Notes under the pieces: generated by a model
What the model was told of the DNA's origin: nothing
Database searches by the model: none
What the model saw: the letters and a program-made list of their open reading frames with translations, nothing else
Program-made: the position numbers and the translations under genes
Shown here: piece by piece, positions 11,955 to 23,890 of the stretch
Layout: each line of letters starts with the position of its first letter
Position numbering within the stretch: the first letter of the stretch is position 1
NCBI RefSeq assembly: GCF_039555335.1
Contig: NC_092628.1
Coordinates: 57,399,547-57,463,546 of the forward strand
Length of the DNA stretch: 64,000 nucleotides
Direction: 5' to 3'
Origin: Amphiura filiformis
Lineage: Eukaryota; Echinodermata; Ophiuroidea; Amphilepidida; Amphiuridae

Positions 11955-12241
11955 GGGCTGTTTCACTTGAAATCCATCACCCCTATGGAAAACATGAACT
12001 TAATCTCCCACAAAGGGAGTACCCCTATGGAAAACATGACCTTAATCTCCCACAAAGGGAGTACCCCTATGGAAAACATGTACCCCTATGGAAAACATGA
12101 CCTTAATCTCCCACAGAGGCAGTATGAATTTCAAATAGGGTTACCTAAACTGGGTGACTCCATTTGAAATCTAAACCTCCAATGAGGGAGATTAAAGTCA
12201 TGTCATCTATAGGGGGTGTGTGGATAGCAACTAGAACAGCC
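11955..12241. mobile_element. Diverged MITE of the same family with internal tandem repeats
   Basis: Ends GGGCTGTTTCACTTGAAATC and CTAGAACAGCC resemble the GGGCTATTCC family. Inside, a ~42-bp segment (ACCCCTATGGAAAACATGA through CTCCCACAAAGGGAGT) is repeated about three times, which creates a repetitive 77-codon ORF of no evident meaning. Confidence 0.75.
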
Positions 12242-14825
12242 AAATGAAGCTTGGCTGACAGGAAAGGCGCATTCCCCTACACCTACAACATTATTCGACA
12301 CAATTAGATTAATATGGAATAAGAACAGGGCTAGGGGTATATAGAGAGGTTGGTTACAGCATTGCATTAAGGAGTAAAATCTGTTGTGAAAGTTGACCTA
12401 TATATTAGTTGGTAATGAATTTTAGTTGACTGAACAGACTTACTTGGCTCTTGGGTCAGAGGAATCAGGTTAATCAGATCTGGTGGCAGTAATTGATGTG
12501 TGGATCCAGGGCATGACTTATTGACATTTTTGTCTTCACATTACGTAATTTCATACAGGTGCTTTTACCCCATCTAGAAATTAGAGAATGGTAACTTGTC
12601 ATCGGTGATGGGATTCTCTTTGGCTGTCAGTTCTGGAATTCGCCAATGGTACTACTCCATTTACAAAATGGCTGTCAAAAAATATAGACTTTTGCCAACA
12701 TGAATGGGATTCAGATAATGGAAGGAAAATATTGTGGGTTTCATGTGACAGTGTCATATGAAAGAAGACATTAAATCAGCCATATTTACAATAACTGGCA
12801 AGTCACATGCTTACAATAACTGGCAAGTCATAGTTTTAGCAGGTTCAGATTTGTAAAATACTGTATTTATGATTACCAGCTCATTTTACACAACAATGTT
12901 TTAGTTCCAATTAGTATTAGAACACGAAATATGTAAGAACTGAATCCATTAAACTTTGTGAAATAAATGAAGTTAAATTTGTCAAAAGAAGCAAGAAATT
13001 AGAGTTAAGCTGCAAAAACCAATAAACGCCACTTTCGCATGACGCTAACATATGCTAGAAATATAATGTTGGCTCTAAATTTCCCAGGTACATTTTTGAA
13101 AATATGATACACATACAAACTGTTCTCAAACTTTTCACAATATATTCAGTAATTAGGAAAAGAGAGCATCTAAAACTTATAAAGTCCTTAAATTTTACCT
13201 CTTGCCATCTGATTTTAATCCATATGCTGATGCTAATATTTGAAATCCTTGTGTTGTTGGAGACATGTTCAAAATTAAGAAAACTACTAAGAAATAATAT
13301 GACTAAAAGATGTATGAATTAATTTCAAATGCATATAGATGTGCTCTAAATAGCTACCATAGAAAAATGAGAAGTGTTCCACTTCATGTCAAAGGCAGAA
13401 TTGACACTAGAAATCACCCCAGAGAGTACCTCATGTTTGATTTCAACCAAGTATCAAGGGGATGTGAGGATTTCATTAAGTATAGTTGGTATACTGGAGA
13501 AACCGTTCAATCAGTTTTCAAAATTGTGTCTTTTGGCCCTAGTGTATCAGATTATGTATGATTGGTACTCAGGTTGTGAAAATAGAACACCATCATACAT
13601 TTCCACTTTATGTATTTGGATCACGGAATGAGGAAAATGATTGAAATGTTAGGTTTTACCTGAGAAACTGTCAAAACATTGCGAACTTGAGCCAGGAGAC
13701 AGTAATTTGCATACAAAAATATGCGCAGATGTCTTTTTGACAAAAACAAAATCTTCAAAACATAATAATGTACAGCTTTTGATAACATGAGTTGGAGAAA
13801 CATTAAAAGACAAGATAAAGTATGTATTAGGGTCACAGAATGCCAGTGGGGCAAGGAAACTAGATCATCGCCACAAGCAAGGAAAATAATGAACAAAAAA
13901 CGGTGTCATGTTGACCTAGTATTTGCTTTGCAATAAGCTAGGGATTAAGGGAGTTTATCTAGGAAATCACAAAAACCAGGTGAGGGTATTGTTATTGCTT
14001 TTGCCCCTGCTTCAGAATTGCTTCCCTTCTTTCATAAACAAACGTGAACAAAACTGGGCCAGGTTATCGATGTTGCCCCTTCAAAAAACGATTTGTGTTG
14101 ATCTGTTAAAGAAGAAGAAATGTACGTGAAAGTTTCTTTAATTTTTGTGCAGCCAAATTGGTTTCAAGAATTGCAGAATCTGTTTGTAAAGCTTGCACCA
14201 TAAAACAGTAGAAACAAGTAGTAGAAAAATTTTGTAAAATAAATCATCTACTTCACTACTAAGAATTAACCATACTGCTTACTTAATTTTTTTTTACAAA
14301 TTTCATCTATTTTGACATTAATATGACCTTATTTCTAGTAAACTCTAATTGTATTAGAGTTGTCATTATTATTAATATTATATATCCTTATAGTAGTGCA
14401 CCATGCCAAATATCCAAAAAAAGTATATATTATTTTCTTTGGTTCAATCAGTCGGCTGTCGACAAAAGCATAATGACCTATATGTAATTCAATGAGTATT
14501 TGGTGATCATGCGTGTCATCATAACCATATTACGTCCTCAACAACACCAATTGCTACATAATCAACCCAGATTTCTGCTGAAAAATCAAATCATGTAAGC
14601 ATTCATTAAAGGTATAACAAAGCTCTCTTAAATATGGGCTTCAGTGACTAGAATTTCAAATCTGATTTCAATGATGTGAACCATTTACCAAATGTTTTGC
14701 ACCATAAGGCAAGTAAGATTTTTTCAAGAATTCCAACAAAATGGAGTTTAGCTTTCAGCAATCTAAGCGGTGTCAGAAGTGCATTATTAGATAAGGGCTG
14801 TTCCTTATCACATGGATCAAGCCTT
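12242..14825. other. Gene-free stretch
   Basis: Mostly AT-rich sequence. A 21-bp direct repeat (CTTACAATAACTGGCAAGTC) occurs near 12787-12830. Overlapping ORFs at 13.1-13.6 kb have no recognisable domain and lie in several frames at once. No exon of the downstream hydroxylase gene was recognised. Confidence 0.5.
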
Positions 14826-15034
14826 AACCCCATGAGCACTACCTGCCGATCTAACATTGCCGCTGGTTGGTCAATTACATGATATCTTCATTTTAATCAC
14901 CAATCAGAATGGAGCTTTGCAAATAATTCACCCCATTTTTTGTGTGGTGAAATTATTGTAACAATGTTGCTGATTGGTCCAATTGATAATGAAAACTTCT
15001 TTTTGACAAATAGGTAGGTAGTTCTCATGGGGTT
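14826..15034. mobile_element. Short TIR element (AACCCCATGAG ends)
   Basis: The left end AACCCCATGAGCACTACCTG is matched by the right end GTAGGTAGTTCTCATGGGGTT (about 20 of 22 positions pair). The ~210-bp interior has no ORF. Classed as a probable MITE from TIR structure alone. Confidence 0.7.
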
Positions 15035-16027
15035 ATAATCAAAAATCATGTTATTTTCCCCAAAGTTAACCAACCAACCAATGCATGTAGCACAAATGCT
15101 TTTACATCACATAATAAAAAAAAATGGAAGAAAAGATTGAACAGGTTAAAGGACATTTTTGAAGAAACCAGGGCACAACTTATACAGTGGGCCTCCCAAT
15201 TCACAGAGCCTCCTTTCTAATCATGTTAGGTTCTAACCATACTTATTTGTGAACCATTATGTATACATCAGTCTCATCAAGTGTTTTACTGTGTGTCGAG
15301 ACAGACAAGACATGAGTCCTCTATGGACCGACTAGCCATTGATAAGTGCTAATCAGTATGTTTGCAAATGCGAGGATGAATGCCAACATGATATGTCCCA
15401 TATGATTCACCAGAATAGCAAATGTCATTATAGGCTGGGAATTAAGAGTACAAGTTGGTGCTAGACATCAAAAGATTTAATTGCAACAGTCTTTGAATGT
15501 CACTGACCATCTTGTTAATATCTCAACCTGACATTATGGTTGCTTGGGAAAAGTTATAAAAATATTTGCTTCCAGTGTGCAGTTAATTCAGCATTTACAT
15601 TCAATAAATGTATTTTTCCTCTTGTTTTAACCTGCAGCAGCATACCTGAAAGTAGGGATTTGGGGAAATAATGTTAATCCTGAATGTTAGTCTACTCTTA
15701 TAATGTGTTTAAGCAGCACCATTGGGCATATTACCAAATGAAATTTAAAAAATCATTGTAACTGGTTAGTAACTAGCTGTAACTTGCATTTTTGTGGTAT
15801 TTATCAGTTGTCAGAACCATTTGTACAAAGAAACAAAGATTATGTTTCCCTGAAACCTATAATAGGCATGTACTATGACTTCTATCACTATATAGAGCTA
15901 GGCTATAATCTGTCATGATTTACTTGCTTGTGATGCAAACCTGTTAGAAATAAGACAATTAGCAGTAAGTTCCTTGTCCAGCAGAATTTCAAGCTAACAC
16001 AATTTTTCCACAATAGTGTACTAAATC

Positions 16028-16105
16028 ACTTGCAGGGGTTTGAACCCCCAACCTCTCGCACCATAGTCAAATGTCTTATTGATTGAGCCAACTCAATTGT
16101 TAATA
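16028..16105 (-). mobile_element. tRNA-derived SINE remnant
   Basis: On the minus strand, a D-arm-like stretch (GTTGGCTCAATCAATAAGAC) is followed by a T-arm GGGGGTTCAAACCCC with a perfect stem and B-box. No matching acceptor stem is visible, so this is a SINE head, not a working tRNA gene. Confidence 0.55.
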
Positions 16106-17199
16106 GCCTACCACTGTAGGTTTACAATGCCTGTCTTTTAAAGAATGGTGCCACACATGCACAGCCAATATGGTAGATTTCAACCAAGTGAGAGGCAAAT
16201 TCAATATGGGTGAAGATTCAACATCAGTGGAAATTTCAACAGGGATATGTCTGCTCTGGCATTCTATAGAAAATGTACAACACAAAATATACTTGTCAAC
16301 ATGGCTTTCAACAGAGTACAATAATAAAAAAAATATTAACTTTGGAAAAACAGCATGATGATATGGCCTTAAAATATGATTAGGTATAAGGAGCTATAAG
16401 GGTGGATCCAGAACTGTTCAACACACAACCAAAAACTTATTGGCTGCAAGAGTGAGCTAACCTGCCAAGTGTCTGTCCATAAATGGGAGAGGTGGTGACA
16501 TGAGTAAGCTCTAGGCCCCCTTTCTCACATCCATAGATTTATTGCACCTGAACTGACAGGTAGTGTGTTTACTTGCATTGGAAATAGATAGTAATGATGA
16601 GCCTAGGGATTCAGTGGCCTACTATTAGCTTGTATAGACATATACTGTTCGCTATTTAGATCGTCATAATTCAAAATACTGACACATCTGGAACTTATTT
16701 GTTTTGGAAGAGATAGGTAAAACACGATGCATGGCACAGTGCTATTATGGAATTAAAGGTTTGTGATCACAATGAAGTGAAAATGAAAATAAATGCTGAA
16801 ATAATTCAGGGACCTAACAATATTATAAGTGTTGTCTCTTTCTAAGTTGGCATAAAATGGAAACGCAGAATTTGTTTCTGTTATGTAATATAGACTACTG
16901 AATAAGAAACATTTACAAATTGACCAATCAAGAATTGAACATGATTATTATAGCTCAAGATAGCGCCTTATGTCTTTCTTATGTAGGAACAGAGAAGATC
17001 TTCTCTGGTAGGAACAAGTGTTTTGGTTGTGAATTGTGTGTTTGTTTCTGAGTTTAGTTTTTAAGAATGTTTCAGTTAATTTGTTAATTATTGTTAATTA
17101 TTAAGTAAGCCTATGACATTAATATTATGGATATAGTATGCTAGCCAAACTAGATGAAAATAGAAATTTAAAATGAAATTAACTTTTTTTTTATGTCGA

Positions 17200-17533
17200 A
17201 CATACTAGTATCTAGGCATTAACAGCTGAAATCTAGGAGATAACACTAACAAATCTTCGGCCAGGCACCAGTGACCTTGCGAACGAAGGGGGTTGCCGTA
17301 GATAGCTGGTCTGGGCAATTTTTCCAGGACAGTCAAGTGTAGCCAACAATCGGGCTTGTTACCCTGATCGGAACTGACTGTAACAAGGTCTTTTATCATG
17401 GATCATCTGCCCCACCTTAACCAGATGAGCCACTGGGAGAGTGGATAAGATTTCTTTTGTTGGTCCTGCAGGGAATTGAGCCCGGGACCTCTTACACCAA
17501 AGGCATAAGACCTTAACCAGTGTGCCACGCTGC
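17200..17533 (-). mobile_element. tRNA-derived SINE with ~250-bp body
   Basis: Read on the minus strand, a tRNA-like head starts at 17533 (GCAGCGTGGCACACTGGTTA as A-box region, GGGCTCAATTCC as B-box region). A second similar segment (GTGGCTCATCTGGTTAAGG) follows, then a body ending with CTGGCCGAAGATTTGTTAG. Head-plus-body is typical of tRNA-type SINEs; the family was not identified. Confidence 0.6.
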
Positions 17534-17660
17534 TTTTTACAAACAAGTGAACAAATTTGTTGTCATCCCTCAGAATGAACATACCAATGGAGTTATTTAG
17601 CTGAACCTTTTATTTTGCAATCTTTAAATTTGTTTTCTGTTTCTTATTTGTCTATTACAG

Positions 17661-20600
17661 AATAGCCAAGTTGTCTCGATTACCTCAGCCTTTGATAGAC
17701 AAGTTTAGTTTCTTCCAAGTGGTTCGTTATGGTAAACACGGCCATTATAATGCACATCATGACTCGGGTAATAGCACTGAATTACAGTGTTGTCATCTTT
17801 CCAGTACTAAGAACTGTAGAATATGCAGGTGAGTGGGTTATCACCATATACAACTTAATTAGTGCCATGGGCACTTACAACATCCTACACATTACGTTTC
17901 ACTACCTGAAGAGAATTGATCAAAAATTGAATTCCCTCCTGAGGTTGGTATCTGTCAATGAGTTAAACATCACCAGGCTGTCATTATAGCTAGAGGCAGT
18001 ATATGGAGCACATGGGTCAATGAGTTACTTAGAAATGTCCTTGTGTGGTATTTTGTTCCCAGGATGTGAGTTTTGCCTTAGGCAATTAATTGTTAAATGT
18101 TGATCCCTCACTACAAGAGTTATTACCATTGATTTGGTTGAAAAAGGAGGTGAGACATGATCAAATCTCTCCTGGTAACAAAACGTAATGCATGCTTCTC
18201 GTAATATTATGAGTTGCACAAAATTACACTCCTAGCACAAGTTGCAATATTACGAGTTGCACATAAGACGATGTCAGCCATCTTTGATAATGCGAGTGAT
18301 GGAAAACGTACAAGATAATTACTTCATAAACATGATTATTCCTCTTGAGCAGTTTTGAAATTAATCTTTCCTGCACATCCAAGATGGCCACCATCGGCTT
18401 ATGCTAGGTCGCATCATTGTGTCATGCACAAAAATTTAGCTTGCGCGTGTGTAGCAAGTGTTAAGTAAGTCATTTAAAGTGGTTTCGATTATTTACTATG
18501 TTATGAAGTCAAACTGAATGTTTGCCATGCAAAATATTGTAATGGCAAAATGAAAGGTAATAATTAATAACAACTGCCACAGACATACATAGCAACTTCA
18601 TGCACTGTACATCTTTTACCAAATTTCAAATGGGAAAAGTTCACAAGGGGACACTCTTTATATAAGGAAGGGGCACTTTAAGTAGGTTATGTGTGGTGTT
18701 TGTGTTTGCTATGGTTAGAAACGTTCAAGTCCAATTGGCCTTGTGCAATGGAAGAGACTGTAGACAAAGAAGTGCTCCATTATTATTATTTCTGAACAGT
18801 GCACTGTTCAGAAATAATTTTCTTTATGTTTTCAAACATACGTGTATCCATGATGAATGAAAATACACACAAATACCACAACTTTCAAACAAAAACTGTA
18901 GTTTCTGACTCACACCTAAATTTCTGTACTTGGGCACTTCTTCCCTGAGATGAAAAACCTTTATGTATTTTCGTCTTAGCTTCTGCCACTAGATTCTTCT
19001 ATCGTTCGCTACAAAGTTTTGCTTATTTTTCTACAGTAATGGCATTTTACATAATTTGATTTGGTGGTTCTTTAGATACAAGTATAGCTAAAAAAATCTT
19101 CAATCATTAATATGAATATGAAATCATTATAAAAGATACAATGTAACATACCAAAACATTCCCTATCAGCTTGATATCTGCACATAGTACAGATAAGAAG
19201 TGTTATAAACGATACAGTCAGAGCAGCATGGTATCACATGGCTTGCAGCACTGCATAGCAATTACAAATTAGCCCAGTTTCAATTTTGATAAAAAAACGT
19301 AGCAATTTGTTCCCACTAGTATATGTTACAATATATTTGCAACATCCAAGCTTTAGATTTGAGAAATATCACATTTCAGCTGTTTATCTGAAATTCACAA
19401 ACACACTTCTTGATTTGCTGTTAGATAAGAAGAGGAGAAAGATCTCTAGTGTAATATTTAAAAGGGTATGCAAGAATCATGATCAGCAAAAAGAAGAAAC
19501 ATTTGAGGAAAACAACACTGAATATGCAAAATGATTACCCAACAACTTCAGATAATTGGTGGCAGTGGTTGGGGCATGGGGTCATCTTCCCACTTGGGTA
19601 TGACCCCTCATTGAAAACAAAACAAATTATGTACCAATTCCACTATTTAAGACAAAACGGCAAAAGTTTAGGCAAATTATCTGATTTTGGATCCCTTGGA
19701 ATATATGTTGTCCTCCAATATCTGCCCCCTCCCCCTAAAAAAAACCAAACAAACAAGAACAAAATAACACACACTACCCGGTGCCACCACTGACTTTGAT
19801 GCCTGGCTATCAACAAATCAGTTTGCTTTTCAAGACCAATAATCACAACATGAAAAAAAAAACAATCAACAAATCTGATTCAAGATGAGAATTTACACTT
19901 GGTGGATGTTTCTGTGGCGACCAGCTCGGTTAATATTTTCTGAACTAGATAGGTTAGTGACAACATTTGAGGTTAACCTCTCTTGCAGTATGGGATTTAC
20001 AAGATTTGAAAACAGTGCAGTGCTGAAGTCATACACCCCTCATCTTTCTTCATAGTAATCACCTTTTGCCATGATAATACAATTGTATACTGATTGCATT
20101 GCTTAAACCTTTGTTCTCTCATTTAGTTTTGTTCTCTCATTTTGCTTAAACTAATCAACTTTGAGTAAAAGTACTGTTTATGTTATTGTATTAACTTTTT
20201 TTTTATTATTCTGTACTTTATCTGCAGGTTCATGACCATAATGGTTTATCTTAATGAGGTAGAAGAAGGTGGTGAAACTGCCTTTCCAATAGCAAATAAC
20301 GAAACCTATGATGACCATGTGAGTATTACATTCCTTGAAAGGTCTGTGCTTTTGTTCCCAGTGGCTTTCATTTATGTACTTCTCAAAGGATTATAACTTG
20401 CTAAAAGTTTGTACTCAATAAAATTTAATAATCTACATGAATCTACTCAATACCTGAAAGTCCTATACTAAGTTGGGACATTTAGATCTGTAGATCAGTG
20501 GCCTACCAACTAAGCTATAAGTAAGCTAGGGAAAACATAAAGGGTTACCTAATGTGATGTTATCTTCTGAGAAAATGAGTGGATGAAGAGGCATTTTCTT

Positions 20601-21421
20601 AAAATTAGGAAATGATCTGACTGATCAATATTTCTTTTGTTTAAAGCAAATTAGACATACACATTTTTTATAATACTTTTATATTTTCATTGCATCTTAT
20701 TATTTTACGAATAATCAATGTAGTTAATGAGCTAAAATGACTGGAAAGCTCATAAATACATAATTTTGCCACTATTTTTTGTTTGAAGATTTATGATATA
20801 GATAGCTTGGAGATTCCTCTCGATTTTATATATATTTTGCTGATCAAATAATGGGCATATCTGTATTCAATACCATAATTTTAATATGATGTATTGAATA
20901 TTAAGTTTCATTTAGATGCCTGTCCAAACTTGTTTGTATATATATAATCTGTGTTATAAACAAGTCACTATTAAATCAGCGATGGAAATATCGAACTTGG
21001 GTAAAACATGCTTGTAAAGTTCTCAACCCAAAGTTTGTAATTCATTTTCCAATCAAAACACTGGTGGAATAATGTATTTTCTAAAAGGGAAAAAACACAC
21101 AGACTATAATTACATTAGGGTTATGAAATCATCATATATTATTAAAGTTCTGGTCGTTCTTTTCTCTCTTTACAGACTTTCCGCTCAAGCGGTCAGGTTA
21201 ATCTCAACAACAACTGTGCCAAGGCAAATTTTAGCGTCACACCATCTCCGGGGAAATCAGTCTTTTGGTATAACCATTTTATCAATGAGGATGGTTGGCT
21301 TGGTAACATAGACCCATATACATGGCATGGTGGATGCCCAGTAACCAAAGGTAGCAAATGGATCATGAACAGGTGGATTGCAGTGAGCCCTGATAGAGAA
21401 ATGGACTTGTCGCCATTATAA
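17661..21421 (+). CDS. P4HTM: Transmembrane prolyl 4-hydroxylase, 3' three exons (partial gene)
   Basis: Fe(II)/2-oxoglutarate dioxygenase of the P4HTM type; family members are ER-membrane enzymes that hydroxylate prolines and are linked to HIF regulation. Exons: 17661-17828, 20228-20318, 21176-21421 (stop TAA), with phases that match and AG/GT borders. Exon 1 seen encodes FFQVVRYGKHGHYNAHHDSG, in which HHD is the iron-binding HxD. The exon continues through a Cys/His-rich loop to a strong donor (CAG|GTGAGT). Exon 2 encodes a YLNEVEEGGETAFP strand. Exon 3 has VFWYN, the distal iron ligand in WHGGCPV and the 2-oxoglutarate Lys in TKGSKW. The C-terminus ends soon after (MDLSPL), shorter than the human tail. 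About 167 residues are visible. The N-terminal anchor and EF-hand exons were not found upstream, so the gene is partial here. Family assignment is firm; orthology is inferred. Confidence 0.88.
18785..18818. repeat. 34-bp perfect palindrome
   Basis: Seventeen bases (ATTATTTCTGAACAGTG) are followed with no spacer by their exact reverse complement. It lies in the P4HTM intron and could extrude as a hairpin. No function is assigned. Confidence 0.9.
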
Positions 21422-21586
21422 CAAGTAGTGATTTGGGGTGTAGGGGTGGGTTGCAATGAGCCTCAATAGAGAATGCAATATGTATAATATCATGCAATTG
21501 GTGATTTGGGGTGAATGGGGGGGGGGGTAGATGGGTTGACATGGCATTGTTATAATAATAAGTGATATTACTGGGGTGAAGGGTAG

Positions 21587-21748
21587 CAGTGGCATGTCCA
21601 GGGGGGTGCTTTGGGTGCTAAAGCCCTGCACTTTGTTAAAAATCATGTAAAATCAGCCATTTTTTGGCGATTTTAGCCATTAAGCCCCCCGTATAACTCG
21701 GAAAGCCCCTCTGAGACCCTGCAGGAACAGATCCTGGACATGCCGGTG
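21587..21748. mobile_element. Short TIR element (CAGTGGCATGTCCAGG ends)
   Basis: The left end CAGTGGCATGTCCAGG faces the right end CCTGGACATGCCGGTG. It is about 160 bp, has no ORF, and starts about 165 bp after the P4HTM stop codon, so it may lie within the 3' UTR. Confidence 0.6.
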
Positions 21749-22408
21749 GGTAGGCCTATTAACTTGAGTTCATATTGCAAATATTGTAAGATGAAAATGT
21801 GCTAAAAAGTTAGAATTTAAGATATTCCTTTACTTCAGAATTATCAGATAAAACTACATTTTTCTTCTTGAATAGTAAACCTGCATCAGGGATTTGAGGA
21901 AAAATGAAGTTGCACCTGAAAATTCCAAGTTGGGAACAAATTCCATTGTGCATGGATCAGGGTGCGCCCTGTGTATTCTGAAGGTCTGGTATTTCAAAAA
22001 GGACTAGAATCCAAACATATATTTTTCTTTCCCCTCCCCATAGGCTCACTGGTCTGAAGCAGTTGAAATCCTGGAATTAAAAACAAAATGAGGCAGCTAT
22101 TTAGCAGGTCTCATTGATCACTTAAGTCTGCTCCAACAGAAAACAATTGTTATTTTGAAAATCCATGCCTTATTGAAATTCAAAATACCAATGTTACTAT
22201 TGTTATTATTATACTATATAGCAAACCTTTTTTGTTTTCAATATCAATAAACAGGACCCTCTGAATAACATACCTTTGGAATACAGGAATGGGTTGTCTT
22301 GATCTGAAAATTAATGCCAACATTCTACGTTGTTGTGCAGGAAAAACCTCCAATTTCCACTGTTATTCATTTGGCAAAACATGGCACTGTACAAAATGTA
22401 AGCTTTAA

Positions 22409-22753
22409 GGGGGTACTACACCCCTGCCCAATTTTGTGCCTATTTTTGCATTTTTCTCAAAAATTATAGATAGAGCATTGGTGACAAGTAAGATATGTAT
22501 ATTATAGGGGCAAGGACTACAACTGCTACACTGGAAATTTTATTTCAGCACAGACAACAGTTGTGGAGTTACAGTCAAAAATGAGGGAAAACCAATATTT
22601 GATCAATAAATCAATAACTACTTGCCTTGAGTTGCTGAATTTTCAGTGCAGTAGTTGTAGTCCTTGCCCCTTATCTTACTTGTCACCAATGCGCTATAAT
22701 TTGGGAGAAAAACACAAAAATAAGCAAAAAATTGGCTAGGGGTGTAGTACCCC
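22409..22753. mobile_element. Foldback MITE, TTAA type, copy A
   Basis: Starts GGGGGTACTACACCCCTG after TTAA and ends GGGGTGTAGTACCCC. Almost the entire 345 bp folds back on itself, for example GCATTGGTGACAAGTAAGAT pairs with the CTTACTTGTCACCAATGC segment. A second full copy is at 55673-56032. Confidence 0.88.
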
Positions 22754-23468
22754 TTGACAAATTTTGCAGTGGACATCAAGCACACTTACCTAATTCAAAT
22801 CTTTGAACAGTTACACAGTTTTTGTGTGTCCCCTGTAAAATTAAAACACCTTCAAATTTGACAATTTGTACTGTTCCCTGTTTTGAAAAATGAGGAACAG
22901 TGAAAATTTACATAATTTTTATGAGGTTTTTCCTGCCTAGAGACGTAATGCAAATTAATATATTTAGGATATTCACAAATATATTATGTAAACTAAGGTA
23001 AAAAAGTGGTGAGATTGTTGCAACCAGTGTGGAGTTTTATACTATTTTTGAAACATATAAATTAAAGTTTACAAAGTTGTCAGTGGTATATTTCAAATTG
23101 TTTTAAATTTGAAAATCCCATAAATTTGCATATTATAAATAACCACAAATTAACCTGCATAATATAACTTTTTATTAATGATTTCCAACTGCAAGCCAAA
23201 GAAGTGAACAAACAATTTTGGCACCCATTTGTGTGACTTCTTTTCAATTCTACACCCTAAGAAAAATACTTGCTAAAAAGAATTATGCTAATTTTCCTGC
23301 TTGCGTTGTATTTGCATCACTTCTTTACACAATTGAAGGGTTGAATATGGTTCCCAACAATTGTCATGTGTTAAATGGGAGGCAAACAAATTTTGTCAAA
23401 AGGGAAGGGAAAACAATGTTTGACGGACATTTTGGAACCTCACAGTGCACATAATTATTACACAACCC

Positions 23469-23890
23469 TTATAATTAAAGACAGGGATAAAAAGAATTTA
23501 TCGCGTCTGATGTCACTGTCAATTACGATCTTTGATTGGTTTACACAGGTTAATAGTGCGTAAAAGGAAGACCGATCTATCTGATGCTGATCGGAGAAAA
23601 GGAATAGTAGCAAATTGCGAAAAATTATGTACTTTTACAAGGCACAAAGCAGCTTTTCTAGGCATTGTCGACATGGTGCCTTCGCCAAAGAAAGTTTCCT
23701 ACTATCAAGACCTAACTTTTGATATGGTTTGCATGTTTGAAGGTGCAAAATTAACAATAAGGCGCCGGTTGTACCGCCTTGGCGTTCAGCAAGTCATCAT
23801 CACGACACTTGTAAACAAACCGTGCTCGAATTTGATTGACAGATGACATCAGACGCGATAAATTCTTTTTATCTCTGTCTTTAATTATAG
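23469..23890. mobile_element. ~420-bp TIR element (TATAATTAAAGACAG ends)
   Basis: Terminal inverted repeats of about 55 bp: TATAATTAAAGACAGGGATA on the left and TATCTCTGTCTTTAATTATA on the right, with ATCGCGTCTGATGTCA just inside. The interior contains an unrelated 104-codon ORF without known motifs. Probable non-autonomous DNA transposon. Confidence 0.85.

Larger units (their letters stand above)
15035..17660. other. Gene-free stretch upstream of the first visible P4HTM exon
   Basis: Apart from the two SINE-like remnants listed separately there is no supported feature. I looked for the upstream P4HTM exons expected from the family (membrane anchor, EF-hand pair, and the segment just before the double-stranded beta helix) and did not find a convincing one; they may lie outside the window or be too diverged to see by eye. 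Confidence 0.5.

Noticed and set aside
13104-13896. Cluster of ORFs of 72-91 codons
   Set aside because: Several frames on both strands are open at once in AT-rich sequence, with no family resemblance and no splice structure.
17768-17773. GTAATA as the splice donor after the P4HTM HHDSG motif
   Set aside because: Its phase would not join the next exon, whereas the frame continues open to GTGAGT at 17829 with the correct phase.
23532-23846. 104-codon ORF inside a TIR element
   Set aside because: No transposase motifs, and it is entirely contained in a non-autonomous element.
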